Shown: piece by piece, positions 1 to 8,824 of the stretch
Numbering within the stretch: the first letter of the stretch is position 1
Layout of the letters: the number at the start of each line of letters is the position of its first letter
Source of the DNA: Lachnoclostridium sp. An138
Lineage (GTDB): Bacteria > Bacillota > Clostridia > Lachnospirales > Lachnospiraceae
Reading direction: 5' to 3'
Assembly: GCF_002160765.1 (NCBI RefSeq)
Contig: NZ_NFLF01000027.1
Coordinates: forward strand, 1 to 37,735
Length of the DNA stretch: 37,735 nucleotides
Program-made: the position numbers and the translations under genes
Notes under the pieces: generated by a model
Database searches by the model: none
What the model was told of the DNA's origin: nothing
The model's input: the letters and a program-made list of their open reading frames with translations, nothing else

Positions 1-2807
1 TCCCATTCGAAATCCGCCGCAAACTTTGCCGGATCATAAAGCACATCTATACCGTCTTTAGTCGTCAAATCTGAATTTTTGCCATCGATTACCGCATCTT
101 TCAGAATTTCGCTGTACGGTGTTCCATATGCGAAATCTCCCAGCTTTCTCTCAACAGCCGCCTCTTCCGTATTTCCATCCCGATAAATGTAGACGTATAC
201 CGGATATTCTTTAGCTACATACTTACCGTATAATTCGTATTTTTTAAGTACTGCGAGCGGCTCCGGCTCTCTCTTGGCTTCATTTCCAATATCGTCCTTG
301 TCCTCATACCAGCCGTCGAAAGTATGGCCATCTTTGTCTCCTGGCTGCCAGAGTTCATAGTCCTCTATGTTTCTCGCTGTGATATATTCTGTATGGGTCT
401 CTTCTCCCTCGATATGGTAATTTACCGCATATTGATCATATACCATACAGGTAATACGGTTCCAGTCGCTTTTTTGTACAACACTGCTCTCATCCAGTTC
501 CCATTTAAGAACAGAACCATCTTTATACCATTTTTCATCAAACTCATAGCCGCTGGCCGACTTGTTTTCTGTATAGTATTCATCTAAATCTATATTTGCT
601 GCGATATCACACATATCTGTTCCGAGCGGATATCTTCCAATCACTGCATCCTTCACGACCGGTTCTTCCGTATTTCCATCCCGGTAAATGCTGAGAACCA
701 CACGACCGGTTTCTTCCTCCGGAGTTTCGTCGTTGTCTACTGTTATATCGACTTTATCCTCCGGGTTCGTGCCATCCGGAAGTTCTTCTCCGTCATTTGT
801 CTCAGCTCCTGTAATGGTGGCTGTATTATTGATAGTTGTATCAGACTCAACTTCCTCCTTCACCGTTGCTGTGATAGTCAGCACAGCATCAGCTCCACTT
901 CCCAGAGAGGGAATTGTCCAGATGCCAGTCTCGCTGTTATATTGGTTAACAGGGACTGCACTGACGAATTCCAGGTTGAAATTCAGTTTTTCAGAAACCG
1001 TTATATTTTTCAGGTCTTTTCCCGTATTATTGCTGACCGTTATCGTATAACTAATAGTATCTCCGGGTTTCGCAGTCTCTTTATTGACTGTCTTATCGAT
1101 TGTAAGGTCTGTCCAGTCGGTATCCGGAATAGTTGGTGTATTATCACATACAACAGTATAAGTAATTACGGCTCCTGCTGTAACTGTCCAACTGTTATTT
1201 TGATATTTCAGAGTAATCTTCTTGCCACTCTGATTTTCCGGTGACAAAGTATGTGATGCAGACATATCCACACTATACTTCTCTACATATTTTTCAGGAG
1301 ATACTGTAATTGTACACGTATAACCGCTTTCAGAATCGCCTTCTACTTCACCAATGCAAAAAGAGTCTTCCAGCAGAGTATATGTCTTATTTGCATGCGA
1401 TACCAATGTGTTGGTACAATCAACAGTCACCACTCCTTCCGTGAAAAGATCCATAACCTGCTCCTCTGTGGGCTTTGCAGGAGTGGTTGAAGTATTGTCC
1501 TGCCATACGGCGTAGAGAGTCTTGGAGATTAACGAGCCACTAACGTCATCTGCGTAATAACTTACCAAGCACGAGCCACCTGGCTGACGTGTTGCCTCTG
1601 ATGCGTCAGCATCGTCTGCCCAGCCCCAAAAGGTATATCCTTCACGAATCGGAATCTGAGACGGGATGTTAAAGGTATGACTTCTTTCATATTGTGAGTT
1701 AGTCCCATATGTAAGTGTATTCGGCGCACCTGTACCTCCATTAGCATCAAACCTCAGTTCAAAATTCCAAGCATAATCACCTGTACCACCACTTTTCTCA
1801 AAGTAATAAGTTGCTAATCCACAAGAGCTATCTGGGGCACCATTACTTGTCAAGCCTGAGCCATTCTCTGTTTTTTTACCGCTACTGTTTCCAGTCCAAT
1901 AGACGTACGCTACATCAGAAACATTCTCCCATAAATCCGATGCTTTCGGGAAGAAAAATTGTCCATTATTGTCCAAATATACCCACACCGTAATTTCGTT
2001 TCCATTTACGCTACGCACCTGATATCTATTGGAACCGTTATAAGAACTTACCCAGTCATTTTGCTGCACTTTTACAGCGCCAAAAGTTCCTCCTTCCGCA
2101 TCAGTCGGCTGCAAAGTAACATATCGGCGTTGAACTGAAAGTGGTTTTATTCCTCCTGTCAAGCTATCTATGGCCTGTTGCATTATTGCCATCGCTCTCT
2201 GTACATCCTCACGCTCCAGTTCTTCTTCTGACAACGTTTCATAAGCATCCAAAGCTACGGCAGTTAATTCACTAAGATCAGTATTTGATATTTCTTCTGT
2301 ATTCTCTAAACTTTCAAATGCATCTACCGCATCCAAGAATTTCTGTACATTACTAGAAATAGTTTCTGAAGTCTCCGTCTGCGCTTTCTTTCCTTTTTGG
2401 AGCTTCGCAATCCGAGACTTTTCGGTCTCCTGATTTTCTTCTTTCTCAGAATCTTTCCGCTCCTCTTCAGTTAAAGATTCCTCTTCCTTTTGCTTATCCT
2501 CGTCAGTCTGAAGCTCCTCTTCCTCCGGTTGCTTCTCATCCGTGGATTTCTCTTCCTCCGGTTGCTTCTCGTCCTCGGATTTCTCTTCCTCCTCCGTCTC
2601 ATCTGCCGGGTCCTGAGCATCGATATCTTTCTTCGTCTGCTCTGTCTTCTCCGGCTCCTGTTCTTCTGGGTCCACTGCCGTCACAGTCTGCTCTGGCTCT
2701 GTCGCACTTGCGCTCAACGGCGAGGTTGACAGCAGGCTTAACACCATTACCAGCGTCAGCAAACCGGCCAGCGGACGTTTCCATGCCCTGCTTGCCTTTC
2801 TTTTCAT
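1..2807 (-). CDS. Large secreted surface protein, partial (C-terminus beyond window edge)
   Basis: The frame is open from an ATG at 2807 to the window edge, giving about 935 residues without a stop. An SD (AAGGAGAG) lies about 10 nt before the ATG; a GTG two codons upstream is an alternative start. Residues 1-36 form a signal peptide nearly identical to that of the surface protein at 4791-8468. Next come a Glu/Lys/Asp-rich stretch with repeated EKQPEEE units (about 40-135), a helical region (about 150-215), an InlB/Listeria-Bacteroides type repeat (about 345-437, GGTGAP to LYAVW) and a DUF11-like domain (about 565-650, DKTVNKETAKPGDTISYT). Then follow two copies of a unit starting IYRDGNTEE, mirrored by a near-identical DNA repeat at about 165-185 and 667-687. 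The anchor is not visible. Probable adhesin or cell-wall protein. Its upstream promoter region is an invertible segment, so expression is probably phase-variable. Confidence 0.85.
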   Translation of the reverse strand, partial: MKRKASRAWKRPLAGLLTLVMVLSLLSTSPLSASATEPEQTVTAVDPEEQEPEKTEQTKKDIDAQDPADETEEEEKSEDEKQPEEEKSTDEKQPEEEELQTDEDKQKEEESLTEEERKDSEKEENQETEKSRIAKLQKGKKAQTETSETISSNVQKFLDAVDAFESLENTEEISNTDLSELTAVALDAYETLSEEELEREDVQRAMAIMQQAIDSLTGGIKPLSVQRRYVTLQPTDAEGGTFGAVKVQQNDWVSSYNGSNRYQVRSVNGNEITVWVYLDNNGQFFFPKASDLWENVSDVAYVYWTGNSSGKKTENGSGLTSNGAPDSSCGLATYYFEKSGGTGDYAWNFELRFDANGGTGAPNTLTYGTNSQYERSHTFNIPSQIPIREGYTFWGWADDADASEATRQPGGSCLVSYYADDVSGSLISKTLYAVWQDNTSTTPAKPTEEQVMDLFTEGVVTVDCTNTLVSHANKTYTLLEDSFCIGEVEGDSESGYTCTITVSPEKYVEKYSVDMSASHTLSPENQSGKKITLKYQNNSWTVTAGAVITYTVVCDNTPTIPDTDWTDLTIDKTVNKETAKPGDTISYTITVSNNTGKDLKNITVSEKLNFNLEFVSAVPVNQYNSETGIWTIPSLGSGADAVLTITATVKEEVESDTTINNTATITGAETNDGEELPDGTNPEDKVDITVDNDETPEEETGRVVLSIYRDGNTEEPVVKDAVIGRYPLGTDMCDIAANIDLDEYYTENKSASGYEFDEKWYKDGSVLKWELDESSVVQKSDWNRITCMVYDQYAVNYHIEGEETHTEYITARNIEDYELWQPGDKDGHTFDGWYEDKDDIGNEAKREPEPLAVLKKYELYGKYVAKEYPVYVYIYRDGNTEEAAVERKLGDFAYGTPYSEILKDAVIDGKNSDLTTKDGIDVLYDPAKFAADFEW

Positions 2808-2850
2808 TTTCACAACTCTCCTTTTTTGAACATTGTCATATTTCGGAGAT

Positions 2851-2876
2851 ACCACGTAATACGGATTATGTTGTAC
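2851..2876 (+). repeat. Left inverted repeat of invertible segment 1 (recombination site)
   Basis: A 26-bp site 43 bp upstream of the surface gene start. Read on the plus strand it shares 23 of 26 bases with the reverse complement of 3196-3221, including a perfect 19-bp core (TAATACGGATTATGTTGTA). The site is itself quasi-palindromic around the centre ACGG, the usual layout of a tyrosine recombinase core site: two inverted binding arms around a crossover region. Confidence 0.85.
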
Positions 2877-3015
2877 GTTTTAAGCGAAGTTTACAGGAAT
2901 GCGCCTGAAAGCCAGAAAATTTACCTGCAATAACAGCAGGATTTTTAATACAGGCAGCAGAATTAGACCTCCAGACTGAAAAGTCTAAAACAGAACAGTT
3001 TATACACATAGAAAA

Positions 3016-3045
3016 CCGGCCTGACATCTGAGACCGGCTGTTTTT
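3016..3045 (+). terminator. Terminator-like hairpin inside invertible segment 1
   Basis: CCGGCCT at 3016-3022 pairs with AGACCGG at 3031-3037, with one G-T type pair. A CTG and five T follow on the plus strand, with a weaker T-run on the minus strand. It lies upstream of the invertible promoter, so after inversion it would sit between the recombinase gene and the promoter and could block read-through into the surface gene. Confidence 0.5.
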
Positions 3046-3136
3046 CATGCCTCTTTATAATTTATATACTTCCAGCATTTCTGCTGTCCTCTCAGAAAGT
3101 ACGTTAAAAGACACCAAAAAACATCCGTTATTACTG

Positions 3137-3165
3137 TTGATTTTTCTGACGGAAGATGCTAAACT
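3137..3165 (+). promoter_or_regulatory. Invertible promoter 1, facing the recombinase 3' end (OFF)
   Basis: TTGATT at 3137-3142, a 17-bp spacer, then TAAACT at 3160-3165 preceded by TGC (extended -10). A further TATAGT lies at 3169-3174. The block is conserved at 8825-8862 in segment 2 with identical spacing, including the run TAAACTATGTATAGTCA, although the surrounding DNA has diverged. That conservation is the best evidence that it is functional. Confidence 0.7.
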
Positions 3166-3195
3166 ATGTATAGTCAGATTTCGGAATCATATTTT

Positions 3196-3221
3196 ATACA
3201 ACATAATCCGTATTATGTTGT
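3196..3221 (-). repeat. Right inverted repeat of invertible segment 1; also terminator-like
   Basis: This is the reverse-complement partner of 2851-2876. On the plus strand it reads ACAACATAAT, CCGT, ATTATGTTGT and is followed immediately by six T, so a rightward transcript could form a 10-bp A+T-rich hairpin plus U-run. The T-run lies outside the repeat and would stay in place on inversion, whereas the left repeat has no flanking T-run in the leftward direction. Confidence 0.8.
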
Positions 3222-3229
3222 TTTTTATT

Positions 3230-4072
3230 TCACAAAATAAGCCCCAGGCGTTCTATCTGCCTTTGATGCTCACTTCCTGTGGAAATAATATAAATACGCG
3301 TTGTATTGATACTGGAGTGACCTAAAATATCCGCCAGTTTCGCAATGTCTTTTTTCATATTATAATAGGTTCTTGCAAACAGATGTCTCAGATTATGGGG
3401 AAATACTTTTCCCGGATTAACTCCTGCTTCCTGGCACAACGCTTTCATTTCTCTCCAGATATTACTTCTGTCCCAGGCTTTCCCACTTTCTGTTACAAAA
3501 ATCGGTCCAGACCGAATTCTCTTTCTGTGTATATATTTTTTCAGGATTATCTGTAACTTCCGGGGAAGAAAAATCTGCCGGCATTTTCCCTTACAGGAAA
3601 CCGATGCATTTCCACAAAGCACAGCTTCCACAGTAATAAATGAAAGCTCGCTGACTCGGATTCCTGTAGCACAAATAGTCTGTAGCGCGGCTTCCAGCCG
3701 GTCCTTTTTCTGTTTTCTGGCTGTCTCTACCAGCTTTCTGTAATCTTCCTTTGAAAGTTCTCTGTCCTGCGCACAAAATATCTGGTTCTGTATACGCAGC
3801 AAACGCACACAGCAGTCTGTCCAGCCGCAATAACGCAGGAAACTATTCACTGAAGACAAAATCGAATTGATGCTCCTCACAGCATAAGTTTCCTTCAGCT
3901 TTTCTTTATAGGCCATTACTCTCTGCCTGCTGATCGGACATCCTGACAGCCACAACTGAAACTCTCTGATATCTCTCATATATTTTTCTATTGTATTCCG
4001 GCTTTTCTCCTCTTCTTCCAAATACTTTCTGTAATCTAACAGCATACTCTCAGTAATAGTCCGTTCTTCCAT
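3230..4072 (-). CDS. Tyrosine recombinase 1 (site-specific invertase, XerC/D-like)
   Basis: 280 residues from an ATG at 4072 with a strong SD (AAGGAGGA, 7 nt upstream). An upstream in-frame start at 4123 lacks an SD and is not shared with the paralogue. The N-terminal SAM-like core-binding domain is about residues 5-90. The catalytic domain has R139 (ATGIR), a beta-hairpin Lys near 161-163, H226 and R229 (HNLRH), H252 (LGHSS) and nucleophile Y261 (TTRIYI), so all catalytic residues are present. The stop codon is 9 bp from the right inverted repeat of segment 1, the typical position for a cognate invertase. About 79% identical (220/280 by hand) to the recombinase at 8920-9762, without gaps. 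Expected to invert 2851-3221 by paired strand exchange. Whether it also acts on segment 2 is unknown. Confidence 0.92.
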   Translation of the reverse strand: MEERTITESMLLDYRKYLEEEEKSRNTIEKYMRDIREFQLWLSGCPISRQRVMAYKEKLKETYAVRSINSILSSVNSFLRYCGWTDCCVRLLRIQNQIFCAQDRELSKEDYRKLVETARKQKKDRLEAALQTICATGIRVSELSFITVEAVLCGNASVSCKGKCRQIFLPRKLQIILKKYIHRKRIRSGPIFVTESGKAWDRSNIWREMKALCQEAGVNPGKVFPHNLRHLFARTYYNMKKDIAKLADILGHSSINTTRIYIISTGSEHQRQIERLGLIL

Positions 4073-4278
4073 CTGTAATTCCTCCTTATTCAGTATCTTT
4101 TCTATCTTCCTATTTTGCAGCAAATTTCATACTTCATACCTGTATAATTTTATATTTTTCCATTAAAAAAAGATATCCCTCAGACTGTTTACGGTCCTTG
4201 AAATATCCTTTTTTATTTAATTCTTATTTTTCAGATTACTTTTCATTTTTATTAGGTATGTATTTTCGTAGAGGCTTG

Positions 4279-4620
4279 CTATTCTGACAGATACACTTTC
4301 AGAAGTTCCATAGCCTTCTTCCGCTTCTTCTCATCACAGTTTCCCAGATAGAAAAGAATACTTCTGGAATCCTCGGGCAGTTCCTGTCTGTCTTCTTCTC
4401 CGAAAATCATATAATCCAGCGTGATGCCAAGGCAGTCCGCTATCTCAATCATGGTTTCCAGAGACATTCCACAGTAACCGCGTTCTATGTCCGCGTAGTA
4501 TTTTTCCGCTTTTCCTATCTGCTCCGCCATCCTCTGCCGGGAAAGGCCCAGCCTTTCCCGGCAGCTACGGATGCGGGCTCCGGCCGCTGCTTTGCTGTAT
4601 ATGTGTTTTCTCTGCTGCAT
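4279..4620 (-). CDS. XRE-family helix-turn-helix transcriptional regulator
   Basis: 113 residues, ATG at 4620 preceded by AAAGGAG with 7-nt spacing. Residues about 14-70 are a Cro/CI-type HTH: RIRSCRERLGLSRQRMAEQI, then the recognition-helix region KYYADIERG and ISLETMIEIADCLGI-like packing (here MSLETMIEIADCLG). A short helical tail follows (about 85-113), rich in Lys and Glu. It lies between surface gene 2 and recombinase 1, 206 bp upstream of the latter, with an A+T-rich gap holding only weak hairpins. Its target is unknown. Regulation of one or both invertible cassettes is a contextual guess. Confidence 0.85.
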   Translation of the reverse strand: MQQRKHIYSKAAAGARIRSCRERLGLSRQRMAEQIGKAEKYYADIERGYCGMSLETMIEIADCLGITLDYMIFGEEDRQELPEDSRSILFYLGNCDEKKRKKAMELLKVYLSE

Positions 4621-4690
4621 GCTTCAGCTCCTTTCTGTCTTCTCTTCTGTGTAAACCAAGCTGTTTTCCAATGCATAAAAAATGAAGGAA

Positions 4691-4731
4691 CTGCCGCAGG
4701 GGCAAATTGTCTTTTTATGTCCCTGCGGCAG
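4691..4731 (-). terminator. Terminator after surface gene 2
   Basis: A perfect 11-bp stem, CTGCCGCAGGG (4691-4701) with CCCTGCGGCAG (4721-4731). On the minus strand it is followed by TTCCTTCATTTTTT. It lies 60 bp past the surface gene stop and before the XRE gene. Confidence 0.7.
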
Positions 4732-4790
4732 TCCCGGCTTTCAGTCTGCTGTCCGGTTAATATCTGACTGCTTAATCAGATATTTTCCTT

Positions 4791-7700
4791 TTAGCTTCTT
4801 TTCTTTTTGTAATATACCGTTCCAACTGTTCCCAGCACTGCTGCCGCAATAATCAGCGTCACCACCGGAAGCAGAATATTGGTCTCATCTCCTGTCTGCG
4901 CAGACGTGGTCTGGGTCGGTGAGCTGGAGCTTCCGGAACTGCTTCCGGAGCCGCTGCCTGAACCTGAGCCTGAACCAGAACCCGGATCGGACGGGGTGGT
5001 GGGTGTCTCTGTTCCGCCAGCGGTTACTGTGTAGGTAACTTCAGGCTTCGGGAACTTCTCGCTGCCATCTCCTCCATCTGTGGATTCATAGATAAGTGTT
5101 GCGTCCTCATTGGTCGGTACGGTGTAGCTTCCCTCTGCAGTCTCCTTATTCACCAGTTTCAGGGTATAGGTGAGTTCGAGGGGTTTTGCGCTTTCAACCG
5201 GTACATTGATATCCCAGACAAACTGTTCTCGAGAGTCTCCGTTTGTGCCGTTCGGGTAGTAAGTCACGGAATACGGATACTCATTTCCAGTCTTTGTGCC
5301 AAAGTACACGGTGTTGCCGGAAACAGTGGTGTTCAGTTTTTCTCCGCCTGCTGCCAGCTCGAAGCTGCCTACGCCGGTCAGGTCAAAGTTATTGCCAATG
5401 ATGTCGGTGACAGTGCCGGACATGATATCGTAGAGGATGGTGTTCTTTACGTCATTGAACATGCCATCGATAGTTTCATCTGTTGCAGTACCAGATATGC
5501 CTCCTACTGTATTCAGGCTAGAAACAAAAGCTGATGCCCACGGATACGACACCTTATATCCTGCATTACCAGCACTGACATCCGCATAAGCATATGCAGA
5601 ATATCCAGCAGCAATAATATTTTCCCATTCTTTTACAGCTCTGTATACTGCTGCATCATTTGCGCTGTAATGATCTTTCAGGACTTCTCCAGAGATATAA
5701 TCTCCTTCTTCAAAGCCTGCGTTAACATACGTTGATTCGTACATATGTCCCTTTTCGTCTGCTTGATATTGGCCAGCGCCATATTTATGCTGATATTCAT
5801 CAATATCTTTGCTGATTGCAGCGCCATGGTTTTCATACCATTCAGAAATGTTTTCAAATTCAGCATAATAGGATTCTGTGTCCGAATGATGGACTGTCAT
5901 CATATCGTTACCAGCATTAATAGATTCCTCTCCATTAGACGCAGACTCACTGTAAATAGTCATGCCGTCGCCCCACTGATAGGTAATGCCATCCGTCACG
6001 AGAACCAGATGATTATCCTGTCCCTTTCTTTCATCCAGTAGCTCCTTTCCCTTTGATAAGCCCAGCTGAATATTGGTTCCGGATTCATTCTTTTTCTCAT
6101 TAATAGCTGCTTTTATTCCTTCGATAGTGTCAGTTGTCAGTTGTGTCCAGTCTTTTGTGATGCTTACTGTTTTCTCAAAGGTTACCACAGCTACATTAAC
6201 GACAGCCTCCGAATCAACCTGCGTCAGCAGTTCATCAAGCATCTTCCCAGCCTCTTCGCGAACGTCCGTACTGGTAGACTTGTCCAGGACGAATACCACG
6301 TTGGATTCAAGACGTCCCTGTCCTGCTCCTATTTTCAACGTAACCGTTGTCTGGTCATTCGCATCCAGATCTGTTGCCGTCTTATCTACAGATACAGAAT
6401 CATCCGAATCGCCCGGTTCAGGATCTACAGGAATATTCGATTTTTCTGTATATTTCCATTCTCCAGTAATAATCACATCATCATCTGCAATAATTCCTTT
6501 AGATGGATCTGACCATTCACCTAATGTATAAGTTCCTGTCACATTTCCTTCTTCGTCATGTACATAAAGAACAGTACCAGGCATGGTATTATCTACTTCA
6601 TACGTGTCGCCAGTATTTAAATTTTCAATGCTCTTTGGTATCTCTGGGGTAAGCAAATTCCCTAGTGAATCATAAAATACTGTATTTTCCGGCAGTCCAA
6701 TCCACTCATATCTTACTGTATACATTCTAGCATGAGCAGCTTTTAAGCCAACTGTAGCTTTATTATCCTCTGTAACGGGTGTATACTCGCTGTAATATTC
6801 CTTTTCTGTAGATACAACACCTTGTCCAGGGATTATCGTATAATCAATATATTTTTCTCCCCACTGATACCGTCCAGTTAAGCCAGCTTCATAACCATCG
6901 TGATACCAGCCGGTAATGGCATATCCATCAACACTGAGAATCTTATCTCCTCCCATTGCCGAAGCCGCCGGCAGAGATAAGGTCGCAGAGCCATTCTCAG
7001 CGACATGTACATCATCGCCTATGGATGATGCTATATTATTATAAAGAACAGCTCCTTCCGCCACCTTAACAGTCACACCATTATTTGCACTGATTCCCCC
7101 GCCAGATGACCCTGATGTATTGCCAGTAATAACAGCTGATGTTTCAACCGAAAGTACCTCTGATGTACTTGGCGGATTTTTTTCCGAATTAACATTTTGA
7201 ATATAAAGTCCACCGCCAGATGATTTGGCTGTATTATCACGGACAGTTCCGCCAATCGTAACGCCTCCCCAGTTAGTACTGTAAATGCCACCGCCATTTG
7301 CGTCTGCAGTATTTCCGGTTATTTCACCGCCTTTCATTATAAAGCGTGATCCATTTCCGACCAAAGAGATACCACCGCCATTTCCACTACTTGCTGTTTG
7401 CCCATTAATGCTGTGATTATTGGTAATCACTCCACTCTCCATTGTAAATGTGGACGTAGATTTATAAGTCTCAAAATTCGCCGCTCCCAGTGCAACTCCG
7501 CCTCCCGACATTGCCTCATTTCCACTGATAACGGTTCCATCTTTTATTATACAAGAATTTGATTTTTCACCTAAAGTTGACTGATAGATTCCTCCTCCAT
7601 TTGCAGATGCTACATTATTGGTAATTTCAGTACCAACAATCGTCACCTGAGCTGCACCAGAGATATAAATACCAGCTCCATTAACCGCTTCATTTTCTGT

Positions 7701-8468
7701 GATAATGCAATCCTCAACAGTAAGATTTACCGCTCCTTCCACTTGTATTCCGCTGGATGTTCCGCCGGTGATTGTACCGCCTTTTATCGTTACATCCGCC
7801 GCTGCGTCTGTTTCAACACTGAGAGTACCTGTCAGCGTATGTCCATTTAAATCTAAAATCAGTTTTTTTGTAACGGTAACAGTTTCTTCCGTATCCTCCA
7901 TCAATGTGACTGTACTGCCTTCTTCTGCCGCATTTACAGCAGCCTGCAGTGTGTCATAAGAAGCATCTCCTGCTGCTGCCGTTTTGGACTGCAACGACTG
8001 TTCATCCAGACTATTCACCACAGCAGGAACTTCCTGTATATTATCCGTATTTTTCTTTTCATCAAGAGTCTGCACAATTTCATCAGATTCTTCTCCGTTA
8101 GGCTGCTGTGTAGTCTCCAGATCATCATCATCTTCTTCCGGCTCCTTTACGTCGTCAGAAGCATTCTGGCTTCCATCCGTACTCTCGGGACTGCTTGAAG
8201 AATTGTCCGTTGAATCATTCTGGGACTCATCTGCTATTTTATCTCCAGAATTATCCAATGGAACATTCAGATCTTCATTTACAGGGTCCTGACTCTCACC
8301 AGACTCCATTTCCTCCACATCATTTTCTGGCTTCATCTGCATAACACTATCATCAGGCTCACTCGCACTCGCACTCAGCGGCGCAGACGACAACAGGCAC
8401 ACCACCATTGCCAGTGTCAGCAGACCGGCCAGCGGACGTTTCCACGCCCTGCTTGCTTTCTTTTTCAT
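4791..8468 (-). CDS. LPXTG-type surface adhesin with beta-helix and vWA domains
   Basis: 1225 residues from an ATG at 8468, with an SD (AAGGAG) 10 nt upstream; a GTG two codons earlier is possible. A signal peptide (about 1-36) is followed by an Asp/Glu/Ser-rich linker (to about 155). Next is a long Pmp-like/right-handed beta-helix region with GGGIY and GGGLYI repeats (about 165-490), then an InlB-like stretch. A von Willebrand A domain starts near 720, with the MIDAS motif DKSTS after NVVFVL. Further beta domains and a Ser/Gly repeat linker (about 1160-1185) lead to a sorting region: AQTGDE, a hydrophobic helix and KKKRS. QTGD replaces canonical LPXTG, as is common in clostridia. Predicted to be anchored by sortase and to bind host or matrix ligands. 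Preceded by invertible segment 2. Signal peptide and leader match surface protein 1, while the body does not. Confidence 0.9.
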   Translation of the reverse strand: MKKKASRAWKRPLAGLLTLAMVVCLLSSAPLSASASEPDDSVMQMKPENDVEEMESGESQDPVNEDLNVPLDNSGDKIADESQNDSTDNSSSSPESTDGSQNASDDVKEPEEDDDDLETTQQPNGEESDEIVQTLDEKKNTDNIQEVPAVVNSLDEQSLQSKTAAAGDASYDTLQAAVNAAEEGSTVTLMEDTEETVTVTKKLILDLNGHTLTGTLSVETDAAADVTIKGGTITGGTSSGIQVEGAVNLTVEDCIITENEAVNGAGIYISGAAQVTIVGTEITNNVASANGGGIYQSTLGEKSNSCIIKDGTVISGNEAMSGGGVALGAANFETYKSTSTFTMESGVITNNHSINGQTASSGNGGGISLVGNGSRFIMKGGEITGNTADANGGGIYSTNWGGVTIGGTVRDNTAKSSGGGLYIQNVNSEKNPPSTSEVLSVETSAVITGNTSGSSGGGISANNGVTVKVAEGAVLYNNIASSIGDDVHVAENGSATLSLPAASAMGGDKILSVDGYAITGWYHDGYEAGLTGRYQWGEKYIDYTIIPGQGVVSTEKEYYSEYTPVTEDNKATVGLKAAHARMYTVRYEWIGLPENTVFYDSLGNLLTPEIPKSIENLNTGDTYEVDNTMPGTVLYVHDEEGNVTGTYTLGEWSDPSKGIIADDDVIITGEWKYTEKSNIPVDPEPGDSDDSVSVDKTATDLDANDQTTVTLKIGAGQGRLESNVVFVLDKSTSTDVREEAGKMLDELLTQVDSEAVVNVAVVTFEKTVSITKDWTQLTTDTIEGIKAAINEKKNESGTNIQLGLSKGKELLDERKGQDNHLVLVTDGITYQWGDGMTIYSESASNGEESINAGNDMMTVHHSDTESYYAEFENISEWYENHGAAISKDIDEYQHKYGAGQYQADEKGHMYESTYVNAGFEEGDYISGEVLKDHYSANDAAVYRAVKEWENIIAAGYSAYAYADVSAGNAGYKVSYPWASAFVSSLNTVGGISGTATDETIDGMFNDVKNTILYDIMSGTVTDIIGNNFDLTGVGSFELAAGGEKLNTTVSGNTVYFGTKTGNEYPYSVTYYPNGTNGDSREQFVWDINVPVESAKPLELTYTLKLVNKETAEGSYTVPTNEDATLIYESTDGGDGSEKFPKPEVTYTVTAGGTETPTTPSDPGSGSGSGSGSGSGSSSGSSSSPTQTTSAQTGDETNILLPVVTLIIAAAVLGTVGTVYYKKKRS

Positions 8469-8524
8469 TTTCACAACTCTCCTTCTTTGTGCTTTGTCAA
8501 GTTCCGAAAATGAGGCACGAAGGT

Positions 8525-8550
8525 ACTACATAATGGTGATTATGTTGTAC
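8525..8550 (+). repeat. Left inverted repeat of invertible segment 2
   Basis: 26 bp, 56 bp upstream of the surface gene ATG. It matches the reverse complement of 8885-8910 at 25 of 26 positions, with 23 consecutive identities. The arms are as in segment 1 but the centre is GGTG instead of ACGG. Confidence 0.88.
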
Positions 8551-8700
8551 GTTTTAAACGCAGAGTCGTAAAAACAATATGACATGAGGGAAATATGCTG
8601 CCTGCAAAAACTGCTGCATTGTTTTATCGGAGTAAATAGCTTCCAGACACAGGAAGCCAAAACAAAAAACGCATACAGTCTGTACTGTATGCGGATAGGG

Positions 8701-8729
8701 CCGGGCAGGTCTTTGACCGGTTGTTTTTT
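8701..8729 (+). terminator. Terminator-like hairpin inside invertible segment 2
   Basis: GGTC, TTT loop, GACC at 8708-8718, inside a CCGG/CCGG palindrome, followed by TTGTTTTTT. It occupies the same place relative to the promoter as 3016-3045 and shares the motif GACCGG then TG and a T-run, with the flanks otherwise diverged. Proposed insulator against read-through from the recombinase gene in the ON state. Confidence 0.45.
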
Positions 8730-8824
8730 CATACATTTTTTTACATTTTTCTGATTCTCCGAATTTTCCTGCCCTTTTTCTCAAAAATACGTTAAAAAAC
8801 ACCGAATAACCTTCGTTATAGCTG

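Larger units (their letters stand above)
2851..3221. other. Predicted invertible promoter segment 1 (inverton)
   Basis: A 371-bp noncoding segment bounded by inverted repeats. It sits between a tyrosine recombinase gene, whose stop lies 9 bp beyond the right repeat, and the surface gene start, 43 bp beyond the left repeat. It contains an outward promoter (3137-3165) facing right and a central hairpin with a T-run. In the orientation given, the promoter points away from the surface gene (OFF). Inversion would place a transcription start near 2902, reading left through the left repeat into the surface gene. The right half is clearly homologous to the same part of segment 2. Inversion is inferred from architecture; no reads were examined. 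Confidence 0.8.

Noticed and set aside
163-690. Near-identical DNA at about 165-185 and 667-687 as a possible mobile repeat
   Set aside because: Both copies encode the same IYRDGNTEE start of a repeated protein domain, so they reflect internal domain duplication.
2866-3048. Short minus-strand ORF inside invertible segment 1
   Set aside because: No SD, no similarity to the frame at the same place in segment 2, and it runs into the repeat. DNA features are conserved, not the reading frame.
3047-3325. Plus-strand ORF downstream of the hairpin and across the right repeat of segment 1
   Set aside because: It begins before the predicted promoter, overlaps recombinase coding DNA antisense, and has no counterpart in segment 2.
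8526-8802. Short overlapping ORFs in invertible segment 2
   Set aside because: They cross the promoter hairpin and repeat and have no homologous frame in segment 1.
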